Positions 25,182 to 38,429 of a stretch of DNA of 64,000 nt are shown here, one piece after another (within the stretch, counting starts at the first letter, position 1; each line of letters begins with the position of its first letter). Origin of the DNA: Poronia punctata. Taxonomy: Eukaryota > Ascomycota > Sordariomycetes > Xylariales > Xylariaceae. Location of the stretch: the NCBI GenBank assembly GCA_022579005.1, contig MU401496.1, positions 24,703 through 88,702 of the forward strand, in the 5' to 3' direction. The notes beneath the pieces are model-generated. The model was given only the letters and a program-made list of their open reading frames with translations. It made no database searches and had not been told where the DNA came from. The position numbers were made by a program, and so were the translations under genes.

Positions 25182-28100
25182 ATGCTGATACCGGCTGACA
25201 TCCCCAAGAAGCGCCAGTTCCCTGCTCTAACACAAAGACGTGCAAGGTCTTTGGCCCGTAGCCAACCCCATGGAGAGCATTGTGATATCTTGGTCCTCGG
25301 CTGCGGAGATGTTCGCGATATCCTGTATACGGCACATACTATCGAGCCCAAAAGTAAGCTGAGCTCCCTGTCTCGCTTTACACTTCAGTAGGAGGACTTC
25401 TGTCGACAAGCTTGCTAGTCCGTTCTATCACACCTATACTGACCATTCAAAGAACTATCAAGGTTTGATATAACATGTTGTGACATTGATCCGCACATCA
25501 TAGGTAAACCCCGTCCACATTACCGCCGTGGCACTCCAAAGCCCGAGTTAACCAGCACCAGCAAGGAATATCCTATTTTTGTCCCTGGCGATTGATGGTG
25601 TCGAGCCCGATGCCTTGAAGGACATCTATTTCTGTCCTTTGATCACCATAGCGTCACAACTTATAATCCAGTTTCAAGCTAAGCTTTTGGCCACTTTGAT
25701 GTCCAGTCTGGAAGAGTGGCGGGCTTGCTACTATGGTAGACGCATGGACATCTGTGATGAAGGTTCCCTCGACCTTGTTCAATCCATCATGGAGAAGTAT
25801 TACGCAGCATCATCAACAGGGGCTGGTGCACAAGCTTTAGTTAAGGGCTTGCAGACACGTTTTCAAGAAGCTGGAGAGGATATATACCGATTTCTTGCCT
25901 CAAGTGTAGCGTCAAAGCTTCTACGCCGCGTTCAGTACTCAGCTGATCCACTGGCCCATCATTCATGGAAACAATTAGGCAGTCATCTTTACGCGTTCTG
26001 GCAGAAAGGGACACTAAGGCCCGGGACAATTGCCAACACCTCTTCTCGATTCTCCGTCCCCAACCCTCTGTTTTCCGAAGCGCTGTCTGAAAACGTCTCG
26101 CTTCACGCTGCCACCAACCCCTTTCTCGGCCATCACCTTTGGGAGATGATGTTAGAGAATGAGATCATCATGCCAAGGCTTAGTGAGTGGATTGATGCGT
26201 ACCGTCTCGGATCCGAAGGGCATATCAAGCTGCGATTCGTCGTGTCCGATGCCCTTGCTCTCTGTCATACACTACAGGGGAAACCGGCAGGTCCGGAAGG
26301 GCTATCGGCAAACTTATTTCGTCGTCAGCTGGATCCAGTGCCACTAATCCTCGACCCGAGACAGTACGAGAGTGGGGACGCCCCTCGGGTCTTTGATGTC
26401 ATTGATGCATCCAACGTTAGCGATCGTGTAGGGATCTTGAACCTACTGGCTGCGACGTCGTCACTAATGAGAAAGTCTATACGGTCCACACTACATGTAG
26501 ATATTGTCATTCACGATGCAGGAAGCATCGCGGCCGCCCTAAGAGATGCTTTGTGCGGATGCCCGCTCAACTTATCACTGCTTACCGGCTTGGCTCCGGC
26601 AGATTTCTGGGCGTGGTGCTCTTCAGTACCTTCCTTTTGGGCTCTCCGCAATGTGGGAAAGGTGGAAGGCGATGCGGCCACAGAGGGACGCTTTCCTCTG
26701 TCCTTTAAGCCTTACGATGAGTTCTTTAACGTACGAAAGAGTAGCTACGCCAAGCCTAGCGTACCCGCTACCGCATTCGCCGAAACCATGGCGGACATGT
26801 ACTTCGAGATGACTGGATACAAAGATCCGGGTCTAAAGCAACGGCATTCGACGTGCCACGCGGGAAGTTTTGCCATTTTTATGAAGGGAGTGGGGCATCG
26901 CATCAACACCGACTGGTTTGCTTTCTGGAAAACCTTTGTCCAATTGGTGGTGGAAAGATCCCATGCGACCGGTGGCCGCTATCTTGAAGAGCTTGTATGT
27001 CAGCTGCATCTTCATGAGGTACATACGGATCCGTGGCAGCTTACCCCTTGGCTACCCAAGGGCCAAGTAAGATTCGCAGGAATAAACGCATGGCTGAACA
27101 CAACCATGCCACCCCCCATAATCTGCTTGACAGTTGTGGTTCCAAGACGCGTAGTTGACGAGCTTTATACCCTCATCGAATCAGAGTCCCTTCAGGCGAG
27201 GTTGGAAGGCGTAGTGGATATCCATAATACCCCTGGAACACCACATGAGAATCGTTTCTCAAGCGTCCAAATAGCGCTCGGCAGAATAGCTCGCTTGGGA
27301 TCCTCGGGAAGGGGGGATGACGCCCCACCGGTGAGAATTATCGCGAGCCCCAGCGGTTGGCTGGGCAGGTCGGATATGATCGTGTCGTTTTACGTCCCAA
27401 ACTACCTTGTCCTACGTGAACCCCACCTAGTGCACGTCGGAGTCGGAGTGCAGAGGTACAGACACAATGGGCCCCACTACAGCCATGTCGTCCCTGTAAC
27501 AGACGAGTCGCGCGTCTCCTTGACAACGTACATGCCTGGCACCGATAATTTCCCTATGACATGTGTTTCAGCGCAAGAGAAAAGAGGGCCTTCTCGGCAG
27601 GGCGTCTGTACCGAATGTATAGAGCCGAAGTTCAGTTTCAAGAACGGACGCATAATCTCGGTCACCCAGGTCGTCAGCCTTCCCTGGCAGGGAGACGACG
27701 TCGCGTTGGCTCCCAAGTTGAAACCATTGACACCCCTTGTACACAGGATGGAGTACCGAGCCAGGGGCGTGACGAGTGGTTTAGAGTACTGTCTCCCCAT
27801 TCCTGCCCTGAGCGTTTCTGTTACAAAGACATCAAAGCCCGCAGGATACACTCCCATGGATGTTGATGGCACATACTTCATAGTTACGGCTGTGGCAAAT
27901 CATGACGATGTTTGGACGGGCCATATTACTATGCCCGTGCCGTACCGCATGTTGACGAGCCCTGGAGGAGGTCGCTACATCGTCGGCTGCCACTACGTCG
28001 CCCTAGATCGCTTACCCATCATTCGCTTTGAGGAGTGGGCTGAGAGGGGCTGGGACTGGCAAGTGGATTTTCTTCACCTAGATCCTATGCAGGGAACCAA

Positions 28101-28767
28101 CATCCATGCGCCCTGTTGGAAAGTCTTATTTATGCTTAGACATACGATTGGCTCACTTATGAGAAAGGCGGCAGGGGAAGTCAACAAGGAGCGACGCAGT
28201 ATTTTTTCCATGGGGGCGATAATGGGGGGTAGTTCGGGTCATATCATTGTGAATTCTATTCGCGTTGATGGGGCCGCGGGCACCTTTGTAGTCGACGCAG
28301 TATGGCTACGCATGGACACGGAAACCTTCAGGCGCGAGGGCCTGGAACAGTTGGAGAATGCTTTGAAGAGTGCGGCGGTGGCACTCGGATCGAAGGCTGC
28401 GGCGAACGCGAAAATGAGGACGGCGTTGGCACGAAGCTGTTCCAACTTTCTACGTTGCATGGCGGAGAGATGCTCCACATGGCATCACCAGCCTGGATGT
28501 GGCTGGACTGAGACGGACCAGGTTATCAATTGTGAGCTTGACCCTTCCAAACTGTGCTCATGTGGAAATGGTCATGTCGATCCGAATCAACTCCCAAAGG
28601 AATTCACTGGCCTATGTGGTTGGGAAAAGACGGTCAAGTATATGACTCGGATCGCCGTCAGCCAGACCTTCGTCACTCCGCCGTCGGCCAGCCCTTCATT
28701 ACTCCGCCGTCTTCAACTCACAGGGAAGGACGGAGGGTTGGACTCCTCACTTTTTGAGTTAGATTGA
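25182..28767 (+). CDS. DUF4470-domain protein of unknown function
   Basis: Exons: 25182-25353, 25453-25503, 25562-28767; total 3429 nt, 1142 aa from the ATG at 25182. The frame is open further upstream (a TTG at 25110 precedes VAIYCRITPNPL), so the true N-terminus may be longer or in another exon. The core DUF4470 signature is assembled across two introns: CDILVLGCGDVRDILYTAH, then FDITCCDIDPHIIA, then RNILFLSLAIDG. It resembles a Rossmann-like GxGD fold, but no catalytic activity is established. The large C-terminal part is a mixed alpha/beta region without a motif I recognise, and near the end there is a Cys/His-rich stretch (about 1065-1115, with CSCGNGHVDP). Related fungal proteins often sit next to MYND fingers, but I see no full MYND motif. 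Family call by motif only. Confidence 0.72.
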
Positions 28768-30103
28768 AAAAAGAAGTAATTCCTAGTCTGTCTAACTATA
28801 TGCGTTCATCGGCGTATGGTTGATTTAAAGCTGAAGGCTACACGTTGCCGAGGTGAATGAGAGGGCGAGGGTTCATGATGGGTTGCTTGCGCCTCTTGCT
28901 TTTCGATTACATTGCCTTGCCTACATGTTACATCCTAGATCATATGCCGTGTAACGCAAAATGCAATTAGGTATTTAAAACTGTTACCTACTGCAGTTTT
29001 TACATATACCTCTCCGTTCCAATGCCACTTTAGGGTCGAGTATGCATCGGTAGCGGGTATAAGCTTACAGGGAAAAGCTTAGTCTATGGGGGGATCGTGG
29101 CGTCTGTTCTACCTATTGGGGAGGTTTTGTTACGGGGTTAACAAGATATGAATAGGACCAGGAGAAGGAGTTATCAGATATACCTGTCTCGGCTTTGAAC
29201 ATGGCAATGTTTTGTCTTGGACTTTTATTTAGTTGTTGCTGGTCCTGGCGGCGTTTTTTGATTATAGTATTTATTTATCTATTATTTTCTTACTACTCGT
29301 AACATATTCGAGGTTCTGGTATGTGTGTTGATGTGTGTATGTGTTTAAGTTGAAGTTTTAGTTTATTGAGGTGAGACGTCATGTGTAATATCTACCTTGG
29401 ATATGTAAACATGACCCTGATCTATTAGGACTGTATGGAATATCTTGTCTAGATACATGGATATGTAGATGTATAAATAAATAAAAAATCATATCATCCT
29501 GCATCCTGACCTTGGATTACTTACCTAACCTACCTAGATAGCAAGTAGATAGATAGATCGTTGATTTGGGTGCAAGTTGCTGCTGCTGCCATATATAATA
29601 GTACGTTTGCGATTACATAGCATCTATAGTAGCGTGATGATTCTATGTAATTAATTACCTACTGTATAGGTATGCACGAGAGCGGGAAGACGTGGTTCGG
29701 GCCGTACATAGTATAATTATAGCTAGATAGATAGATAGATAGGTAATTAGCTCTTTTACTTACTGAGTCATGAACATATGATATGAAAATGACATTTATT
29801 AATGGGGGGGGGGGGGGTAATAAACATAGATAGGTAGCTGGAGAAACTTAGAAAGGGCCGGGCCGGGTTTAGTTAAGTAACTATCTTTAGTAATATAATA
29901 CCTACTGTATCTACAAGTAGTGTTGATATGTTGATATGGTTAAGTTAAGTTGAGTTTACTTTAATAGAATGATTATGTCTTGAAGCTGAGTTTGCGTTGT
30001 TTATAGCATTTTGAGCTAGGTGAGTAAGGAAGGCAGTTTTTTTAAAAAATAACAGCGAGCGATCTGGAAGCAGAAGCAAGCGAGAGAGACGCGATGTCAC
30101 GTA

Positions 30104-30129
30104 CCATGCCATGCCATGCCATGCCATGC
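30104..30129. repeat. CCATG pentanucleotide repeat
   Basis: About five copies of CCATG in a row. Confidence 0.9.
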
Positions 30130-30262
30130 AGCCGGGTTAATGGAGTCAGTCGAATGCCACCGTGACGGCGGGCAGGCAAAAGTTCCATGTACGTGTACGA
30201 TAGACGACGACTAAAGAAGATCCAATCTGGCGGGCCTAAAGTATGTACCGGGGCAGGGGTCC

Positions 30263-30288
30263 TTTTTTTTTTTTTTTTTTTTTTTTTT
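30263..30288. repeat. Poly-T tract (26 nt)
   Basis: An uninterrupted T run between GC-rich flanks. Confidence 0.9.
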
Positions 30289-31825
30289 CTGATTTGGGCG
30301 GTTATTAAGTAAAGTTGATGAGGAGAACAGTCATCATCGATACTTGCTTGTTGTTTTTGCTTGTTTTCTTTTTGAGAGGTTGGACTCGGGGACTTTTAGA
30401 ATCTTGCTTATTTGTCCGGTCGAAGCCGGGAGTGTTGAGCTATGAGAGTTTTCAACCATAACTTCCCTAACCTAGCGCAGATTTATCATGTGCCCGGACA
30501 AATCTGACAGCAGTGAGCAAAACGGCCTCTTTTTGGTCAACATAAGAGGGGTGGATGTGCAAAATATGTCTTATCAAAATAGGACAGAGCAAAAGGTCCG
30601 GTCGGGGATGTGGAGCGGTTTGCGAACCAACCATGTCCATAACCAAACTACTCGTACCAAAATTTCACTCTTCACCGCCAAGAATCCCCAGTAGGTCAGG
30701 AAAAAGAATCACACTGGGCTGACTGGTTAAAGCCGTTTAACAGATACGTACACGTAGAAGAATTATGGAATACTCATAACGACCATAACGACCAATGGTG
30801 TGGTTTTCCTTGATTGATCTAATCTTGGTTAGGTAGGAGGTTAGACAGGTTTTACTCATCATCAGCTCGGGATGAAGAGAAAAAGCCGAAGCGCGAAACT
30901 AAAAAAGAACGATTGGTTATGTACGTTTACGTTATTTGGGTAGTCTAGGGCTTCGGAAGGAGGGGGGGATCAACCGTTGATGAAATGTTGGGCTGCAATA
31001 GCGGGGTCCACTTTGTTATCTTTTGTGCCGTCTTTTTCTTCTAGAAGACTTCTTTTTTGCTGCCGTAAAGGCGCAAACTTTTAATGACGAGTAGAGATTG
31101 AGCACCGACTTATTCCAAATTAAGATAACCTAGGTATTTAGAGATCAAAATTGATGTTATTACCGTGCCGGTTCTCATTAAAACCAAATATTAGGTGGTC
31201 AATAGTGGTGAATTTAGACTTGCATGCTTGGACTTTTACGTACGTATAGATAAAGCGCGGCAAGTGGCCCACAATACCCCGGTTCCTGGTTCCCCATTCT
31301 TCCCATCTACGCGAGGTTGGAAATGAGACTGCGCTGAGGAAATATTACCCAAAATGTTTTTTGTTTCCGTAGACTGGTTGGTAGGCATCCTCAAATAGGA
31401 TTGGGGGGGTGGGGGCCTCGGCACATTACGAATTATGGACATTCGGTTGCATACCCGAAGGGCGTGGGAAATCTGCCGCTTGCTAGAGTGGGACGCTGCC
31501 TATCTACTCGTAGGGGTAAGGGTGCAACTTCCATGGTCGCATAGCTGTTTTAAGGTCGATGTTTCCTCTTGGTAAAATGGAACGTACCTATCTGCTCTCA
31601 TAAGTTTGTTTGGGAAGGGCTACCCTCTTCATTTCCTTCCCTTTTCGCCTCCTCTTTTCGACAATCGGTTAAAGTATTGTCACAAGCTTTTGTCTTGCTC
31701 TGGGGATAGGTTCAAACTTATTTCCCCGCAAATTGTTAGTTCGAGCTTGGCGCTCTTTACCGAAGAGCCGCGGGTTTATTAACGGGGGCAAGATCGAAAA
31801 GTTTAATAAAAAAAAGTGAAGCTAA

Positions 31826-33761
31826 ATGACCGAGTCAAGAGACCGGGAAAAGGCGGGGCGGATTGAGGATGATGGGGGAAAGCCACGTATAGACACCCGC
31901 GACTTCGCGCTGGACAAAGAGGTGTTGCCGACGGCAGACGAGACGACGACGACGACAACGAGGAGTCCCACCAGTGACTCGAGCTCCGTTTCAATGGGTC
32001 GCGTGTCGGAGGATAGCGACGATCTGGAGCCGCTGGAACAACGGATATCGCCCGCCCTCCAGGAGGTTATACAGATACGGACGACGACGAGCATAGGTAG
32101 TTCGGCATCGAAGCCGCCCGACTTCGAGATCGATTTCGGCGACGATGACGACCCCAGACAATGGCCGCTATGGTACCGCTGCTGGGTTCTGTTCTGTGTC
32201 AGCTACTCGACCTGGATGATTGTGTTGTATAGTACGACTTACACTTCGTCGATACCCGGCCTGGTCAAGGAGTTCGAGATTGAGAGCCAGACGGTGGCCA
32301 CCTTGGGCGTGACGACGTATCTGATAGGGCTGGCATTTGGATCCCTTGTCTTTGCCCCGTTCAGTGAATTATATGGGCGTAAACCTGTGTATATTGTCTG
32401 CATGTTTATATTTACCGTCTTGATCATCCCCACGTGTCTTGCTACCTCGTTGACCCAGATTCTGGTGGTGCGATTCTTTGGGTATGTCGTGTGTCCTCGC
32501 TTGTTTTTCGTCGGTACGAGTGCTCGTTATTGACCAGACGATTTCCTTCTTAGTGCATTGTTCGGCTCGGCCATGGTATCGAACGGTGCCGGCACCGTTG
32601 TCGACATCTCGAGGGAGGAAACTCGGGCTTTGGTCTTATCCCTGTGGTCTATCGCCCCTCTGAATGGCCCAGTCACGGGACCCGTCATTGGTGGTTTCGT
32701 GTACGAGTATCTCGGCTGGCGATGGGACAACTGGCTTATACTGATCCTGTCTGGGGTTGCGACACTGTCCATGTTGACTACGAAAGAAACGTACGCTCCA
32801 GCTATCTTGAAAGCCAAGGCTGCACAAAGGCGGAAAGAAACGGGCGACGACAGATGGTGGACTCGGTATGATCTTAATCTCTCGCCGCTAGCCCTCATGA
32901 AAGTCAATCTGATCCGGCCGTTTGTGCTGTTTTTTACGGAGCCTATCTTGTGGTTCTTCAACATATGGTACGTTTGATAAATATCTAGACAATCCGCGCC
33001 CCCGTGTGTGTCTGCTAACATGATCCAGGATTTCCATCGTCTACGGGATTCTCTATCTATGTTTCGTAGCATACCCCATCGTATTCGCCCAACACCGGGG
33101 GTGGGGCCCGGGCCTCACCGGTCTCTCTTTTGTCGGCATCGGCATCGGCACAACAATAGGAATATTAGGGGCACCAATCTGGCGACGGATCATAAACCAG
33201 CACCCGAAAGATCCCGAGACGGGACGCATCCCACCCGAAGCGACGGCCCGCATCCTCATCATCGGCGCCATCCTGACGCCCATCGGCCAGTTGGTCTTTG
33301 CCTGGACATCGCTACCCGTCACGATCCACTGGGCGATTCCTATCGCATTCGGCATCCCTTTTGGCCTAGGAAACAGCTTCAGCTTCATATACGGCTCCGA
33401 CTACCTCGCCGGCGCCTACGGCATCTACTCTGCCTCGGTGTTTGCCGGCAACGCTTTCACACGCAGCATCTTTGGCGCCTTGCTACCTCTAGCTGGCCCC
33501 AAGCTTTATGAGACTCTGACCCCACAGTGGGCCGGAACTTTCCTGGGCTTGCTAGAAGTGGCCTTGATCCCTATCCCTTTCGTATTCTGGCGCTACGGAG
33601 AAAAGATTCGGGCCAAGAGTCCGGCTATCCGCAGTTTAAGAGAAGATCAAGAGAGAGCAGAGCGTAGACTGGCAAAGGCACAAAGGAGAAAGGAGAGGCT
33701 ACGGGGAAAGGCTCTCGAGGAAACCGTTGCCCAGCATGCGGTGAAGAAGGAGGGTGTATAG
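31826..33761 (+). CDS. MFS transporter, DHA1 drug/polyamine-type
   Basis: Proton-coupled efflux carrier expected in the plasma membrane. Exons: 31826-32481, 32554-32967, 33029-33761; total 1803 nt, 600 aa, in frame, with a CTAAC branch site before the last exon. Residues 1-110 are a hydrophilic, acidic cytosolic tail with a Thr run. The first membrane segment is at about 114-135 (WVLFCVSYSTWMIVLYS). Motif A variant FAPFSELYGRKPVY sits in the loop after segment 2, and LNGPVTGPVIGGFVYEYLGWRW matches DHA1 motif C. The C-terminal half keeps the usual hydrophobic segments and ends in a basic coiled tail (about 560-600, many Arg/Lys/Glu). This layout matches the Tpo1/Flu1 group. The substrate cannot be read from the sequence. 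Confidence 0.9.
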
Positions 33762-34207
33762 AGAGAGGTGTTGATTCATTTTTGCATAGAAACTTGGGAA
33801 GGCAACAATTATTTATGCATTTTTGGAGTTGGGTCTGTTTAGGTGGTGGTGGTAAATGGTTGGATTATTGCCAACATTGTTGTATGTATCATGCGGTTTC
33901 CCCGTGTCATAATGAGATACCATTGTCCAGTCCTAGACTATCTGTATATATATATATATATATTTTCGGTTGAGTGTTCTTTGTCTTCGGCTGTTAAAAA
34001 GGTCACTTCATGAGAGAAATCTCATGTCTTGCGACCTGCAGCCCAAAACTCTTCGTTTCCGTCAGGTGGCATAAGCTGCGAATTCACACATGTTGTACCC
34101 AAGTACGCAAGGGAGTTCTTCAACATTCGAGAGACCTTCTAGAAGATTTCAAGCCGGCGCTTGATACCTAACACGGAAGATGTTTTGCAACAGAAAACCG
34201 CTTTTAT

Positions 34208-34236
34208 CTATCCATCCATCCATCCATCCATCCATC
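34208..34236. repeat. ATCC tetranucleotide repeat
   Basis: About six to seven copies of CCAT/ATCC in tandem. Confidence 0.9.
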
Positions 34237-34428
34237 ACCTGCAGAATAATCTCTCAAACTCGCTACCTACTACAGTGTTAACTGACACTTGCTTTTTACC
34301 TGCCTTTGTCTGTGGTGTCTGGCTTTCTACCTACATTAAGTTTCTTCAGGAACTTTTTTTTTTTTTTTTTTTAATAAATGAGCAAGCAGACCAGCTCCGG
34401 ACAAACATTTAAGTACCTTTTCCACCTG

Positions 34429-34453
34429 ACCTAACCTAACCTAACCTAACCTA
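34429..34453. repeat. CCTAA pentanucleotide repeat
   Basis: About five copies of CCTAA. The unit is one base shorter than the fungal telomere unit CCCTAA, and the tract is internal. Confidence 0.9.
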
Positions 34454-34537
34454 GAGGCCATCATGGGACTAGATTGCAGATAGATGATGGGAGTCTGATA
34501 TACTCTTACCTAGGAAGATGGACCCTTTTACCTCATG

Positions 34538-34568
34538 TTTGTTTTGTTTTGTTTTGTTTTGTTTTGTT
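34538..34568. repeat. TTTTG pentanucleotide repeat
   Basis: About six copies of TTTTG in tandem. Confidence 0.9.
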
Positions 34569-35686
34569 ATTTGTTCTTAGTTTACGAGTAGGGGGGAAAC
34601 AGTTTTCTAAAGAGAATTCACCTTGTTATACAAGGACGCACTTATAGGCTTATAGCAAGCGGTGCACAATTGTAATTCACAACATAAATACAAATACAAA
34701 CATATCACACACGCACGGGCCATAGCTATTGTACCTTACCTATGTCTACAAAAGCAGAGACTTTTCTATATTAAAAAAAAAGATTTCCCAGCATGACAGA
34801 TTCTTCCTACCCTTCTTCCAACATGTAACCCACAGGCCAACAAGTCAAGCTGAGGGGGAGATGGAGATGTGTTATCATCTCCTGTCTCTAATAGAACAGA
34901 TTTGTCAAAAGGAACTTTGCAAGCTTTACTATCGTACCCTAACGTCTGTAACCTGTTTACGTTAGAACCTAATTTTCTACATGGCAGCGGTATCTACTAC
35001 CAAGGCATCATCAAGCTTGTGATGACAGTATAACCTGTCTGCAATGATGTGAGCACACGAGTCTAAATAGGAGTTCGCCGACCCTGAGTGCTAGTTAGCT
35101 CAGCATGTACCTTCATCATAGGAGCTGCCCGCCCTCCTCACTCCCAGGGGAGCCTTTCTTGATATAAACACCTTCCTACCACCATGTGGCGGGGTATGAA
35201 AAGCTATATCGCGGGGTTGGTGCCAGTGGTTCATGAGGATGGCGTTCTTGCTTAATAGAGTGTCTGTCCATCTCAGGAGACAACCTATCGGTACCTCTTT
35301 AGATGTACCAGTACCGACTTTGCAGTCCCCTATAATAACAACACATGTCGCCGCAACTACTCTATATATACCATTTATGTATTCTTGACCTCGCTAGCGC
35401 GGTAATTGGACGTCCTGCTATCGGTACGTACCGACGCCCTACTCCTACACATCCATGTATCTACCACCATGGCACCACACCCACACCCACACCCACACCC
35501 ATACCTTTTTTTTTAGGGAAGTTTTATCACATCTCTTCCTGTCGCCCTCACCCAACCCGATCGGATTCTTCCTTGGCCCAACGCAGCTTTCGTAACTCAC
35601 TTGAATCTGTGTTCCCTCTTGTATTCATCAACTCCCCATCTCTTCTTGACCGACTTCATCATTCATCGCAGAACTTCGCTGTGAAA

Positions 35687-37386
35687 ATGAGTTCAGTCTA
35701 CCTTCCAATCGCTCCCAAATGGGAGAGTCTCTGGGATGAGGCCAAAATCCAACTCAATGGCCTTAACAAAATAATCATGCTGTCAGTCCGAGCATTCAAC
35801 TCGCTTGGACCTGAGGGTGAACGCGTTTTCCTTGAACGATCCCAGTAAGTCTTCCATGTCCCTTTGTGTCTTGTCTTGCACACGATCAATCCTGTGAGAT
35901 CCATAACCCTTGACCACTAACCAAGTGCAGAGCGCAGGTCGGGAAGAGAACACAGTTCCTGACAGACGACAGCAATGAGCGTCGCATATACCTTGCCCAC
36001 GCTGCAGATGTTGTGAAAGAATACGATAGCCAGATAAAGCGCGTTGCAGAGGAGGACATCCTCCGAGTTTTCCCAGCCCATCCAACCGACTTCAACCTCC
36101 AGCATGCTCTAAAGGGTGCGCCAAACCTCTCGCTCACAGAAAAGCACAGAGTGCTTGGTAGGATAACCCCCTTTACTGTTTGAGTCCTCTTATCACCTAT
36201 CACTGACTTGATAATCACCAACAGCACCAACTTCCTCCATCAACACCAACTCGCTCTCCATTATCCCCCCGAGGAAAAGAGGAGCAAGGAAGGCTCCGAA
36301 GGCAGAAAATTCTGATTCCTCGCGGAAGAGAAAGGGGGTTTAGAATGCCGCCGACTCTCCCAAAGAGGAAGTTCGAGCTATGAAGCCTGAAAACTGCTTC
36401 CTCAAGTTTCGAAATGCAAAGTCCGACTTTATCAAGCAGCAATATCCTGGCTGCACCAATAAGCAACTCTGTAAGTAAACACAGTAGCTTCTTTGTTCCT
36501 ATCTTTCGCTCTTAGACTAACTTTCCCTTTAGCCAAAATTGCCGGCGCTTTATGGAGAAGCGCGCCTCCCGAAGAGCAGGCCCATTATAAGGCCTTGGCA
36601 AATATCGATGCTGAAAAGAAGAAGGAAGAGATCAAGCGTTGGGAAGAGAAGGATAAGGGTATAGATAACACTGCGCCTGCGAAACGGGCCAGGATGACTG
36701 GGGATGTCACCGAATCCCAGGCACCAGGTCATCATCAAAGCCTTGGCCGAAGAGAATATGCCGGCAAAAGCAACAAGTCGACAGAGCATCCTACTCGCCC
36801 TCATCAGAAACCGCCCGTGCCTTCTTCTGTACCGATTCGACACGAGCCGACCGTCCCGCGCGTGACCGCCGAGCGTTATGCTGTTGCCGGTCTCGAGCTA
36901 CAGACTCCTTCTCATGCTCCTGCGCAGGCTATCAGAAAGAGAAATGAGACAGAGCCAATGAAACTTCCTCAGACACCAGCCTCCGTCGAGAATGAAGGGA
37001 ATGTTCATACAACTGTTCCAGTCCAGTCATTCGGAGCCAAAAGTTCCGATGAGCCAAACGTCTTCATGAGAAACGGATTTGGCCAGGATTCCGATTTTGT
37101 CACAGCCCTTCTGTCGCCTCCTTCCAGTCGGGTGGAGAATTACCCATCGTCGCCTCTAGAGAGGTTGAATGCTGCACACATCTCTACAGCCGGAAACATC
37201 CCGCAGTCGTTCTCCTTCGCCCAGGATGAGTCCGCACAGGCATCAGCTGCCGCCGACGTGTTTGGGGACCCCACATCGTCGGAGAATCTTTCCTTGCAAG
37301 ACACCTTCAACCGAACACAATACTTCCACAACGACTCGTCTGCCTATTTTACCGACACATTCGCTATCGATCCAGACCTCCGGTAG
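35687..37386 (+). CDS. HMG-box protein (MAT-like HMG), interrupted by in-frame TAG
   Basis: Exons by splice signals: 35687-35844, 35931-36157, 36225-36470, 36533-37386; total 1485 nt (494 codons plus stop). All three junctions keep frame, yet codon 168 is TAG (36341-36343). After it the frame is open for 326 more codons. N-terminal part: WESLWDEAKIQLNGLNKII and FNSLGPEGERVFLER, which resembles the N-terminal part of some MAT HMG proteins (inference). A basic patch (PPRKRGARKAPKA, SRKRKG) lies just before the stop. HMG box about 181-250 (NCFLKFRNAKSDFIKQQYPG, LSKIAGALWRSAPPEEQAHY), of the MATA_HMG kind but divergent. The tail is Ser/Pro-rich. Either this is a nonsense allele or pseudogene, or translation restarts at the ATG at 36380 (314 aa, box intact). 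A sequence error is also possible. No APN2 or SLA2 neighbour, so not an ordinary mating-type locus. Confidence 0.7.
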
Positions 37387-38429
37387 GGCGGAGGAGACCT
37401 CAACAATGGCGTACCATTCGAGCAAGAGGATGCATATATCTTCTGTCCTCGAGACTTCCTACACAACCCTAGTGAGGATAAGGATGGAGATCCTTCAAAT
37501 ACTTCTTGAACCAGAGTATTTGCCTTTTTTGTCTTTTTGATGAGACGTAAATTGGGTTTCTGCCTCTTTCTCGGCTTTGAAAAGCTGAGAAACAGACCGA
37601 CATGTTGGGTGACACTTGCAAACTTGAGAAAGGTTTCTAGGCCAGGAGGAAAGTAAGCCTGGTGTTGTTTGGCACTTCCAGGCCTATATACGTCCTTGGT
37701 CGGCTTGCCGTGGACAGGAATTGATCCACCTTGGAAGAGTCGGGATATTTCAGGACGAAGTTGGCTTGGTGGTCTTGGTCCGACTTTGATGCTAGGTGTG
37801 TTGATGACAAAATTCGACACTGATTCTATTGGCCTTTTGAGGAACCAGATTTGAGAAGGGCTTGAGGTTGTGTGGATTAGCTCTTTGGGGTTCATTACCA
37901 AACTGTCGTGACATCCAAGTCGGATGCTTTATACGCTGATATGTTGCGCCTTTCCCAGTCGTAGTGCTTTGACTAGGTAGCATAGTACTTAATGATAAGA
38001 AAAATACGCATCTTTGCCATCGTGTGTAAAATAAGGTGTGAGCTTTACTTTGTATCCCATAATAAGCAGACCAATGGTCAATATAATAGACACCGCCGAT
38101 TCTTTAGTATACAGAAGAAATCGGTGTGGCATCTAACTTGGTACGATAATGAAGCCATTGAAGACCTAATGTGTTGTCTGTTCTCTTTCCCTTTACCTTG
38201 ATTAAAATATTGCCTGCTTGCTTGTCCCTTCCCGGAGGGTGCCAATGTTAAAACTGCACCTATAGTAGGTAGGTACATCATCCGTTACCTTCGTGCCTGC
38301 CCATCTACGCACCAACCTATTGTAAGAGGGAAAGAGCGCCCACATCTGCCCTAGCTATCCTTCCCTATTTAACACCTGAACCTAACTTAATATACCTTAA
38401 AAACGGATTCCTCTTCAACAAACGAATAA
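37387..38429. other. Intergenic, HMG-box gene 3' side to tRNA-like unit
   Basis: Contains the HMG gene's 3' UTR. A 185-codon open frame on the minus strand (37344-37901) overlaps the HMG 3' end and has no recognisable domain; not called. Confidence 0.55.

Larger units (their letters stand above)
28768..31825. other. Intergenic, about 3.1 kb
   Basis: Contains the 3' UTR of the DUF4470 gene and the promoter of the transporter. It is rich in simple sequence: GATA runs near 29530-29740, a G14 tract at 29804-29817, CCATG pentamers at 30104-30129 and a T26 tract at 30263-30288. The open frame at 30488-30694 has no recognised domain. Confidence 0.6.
33762..35686. other. Intergenic transporter to HMG-box gene
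   Basis: Simple repeats dominate: ATCC units at 34208-34236, T19 at 34354-34372, CCTAA units at 34429-34453, TTTTG units at 34538-34568 and CCCACA units at about 35478-35503. The frame before the HMG-box ATG is open from 35345 but looks like a leader. No other gene is supported. Confidence 0.55.

Noticed and set aside
34429..34453. CCTAA repeat as telomeric sequence
   Set aside because: The unit is five bases, not the six-base CCCTAA, the tract is short, and genes lie on both sides.
35345..35686. N-terminal extension of the HMG protein
   Set aside because: The frame is open, but the sequence is repeat-rich and leader-like, and the ATG at 35687 begins the conserved-looking part.
37344..37901. 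185-codon minus-strand frame behind the HMG gene
   Set aside because: It overlaps the HMG 3' end, has no domain and no splice or start support.
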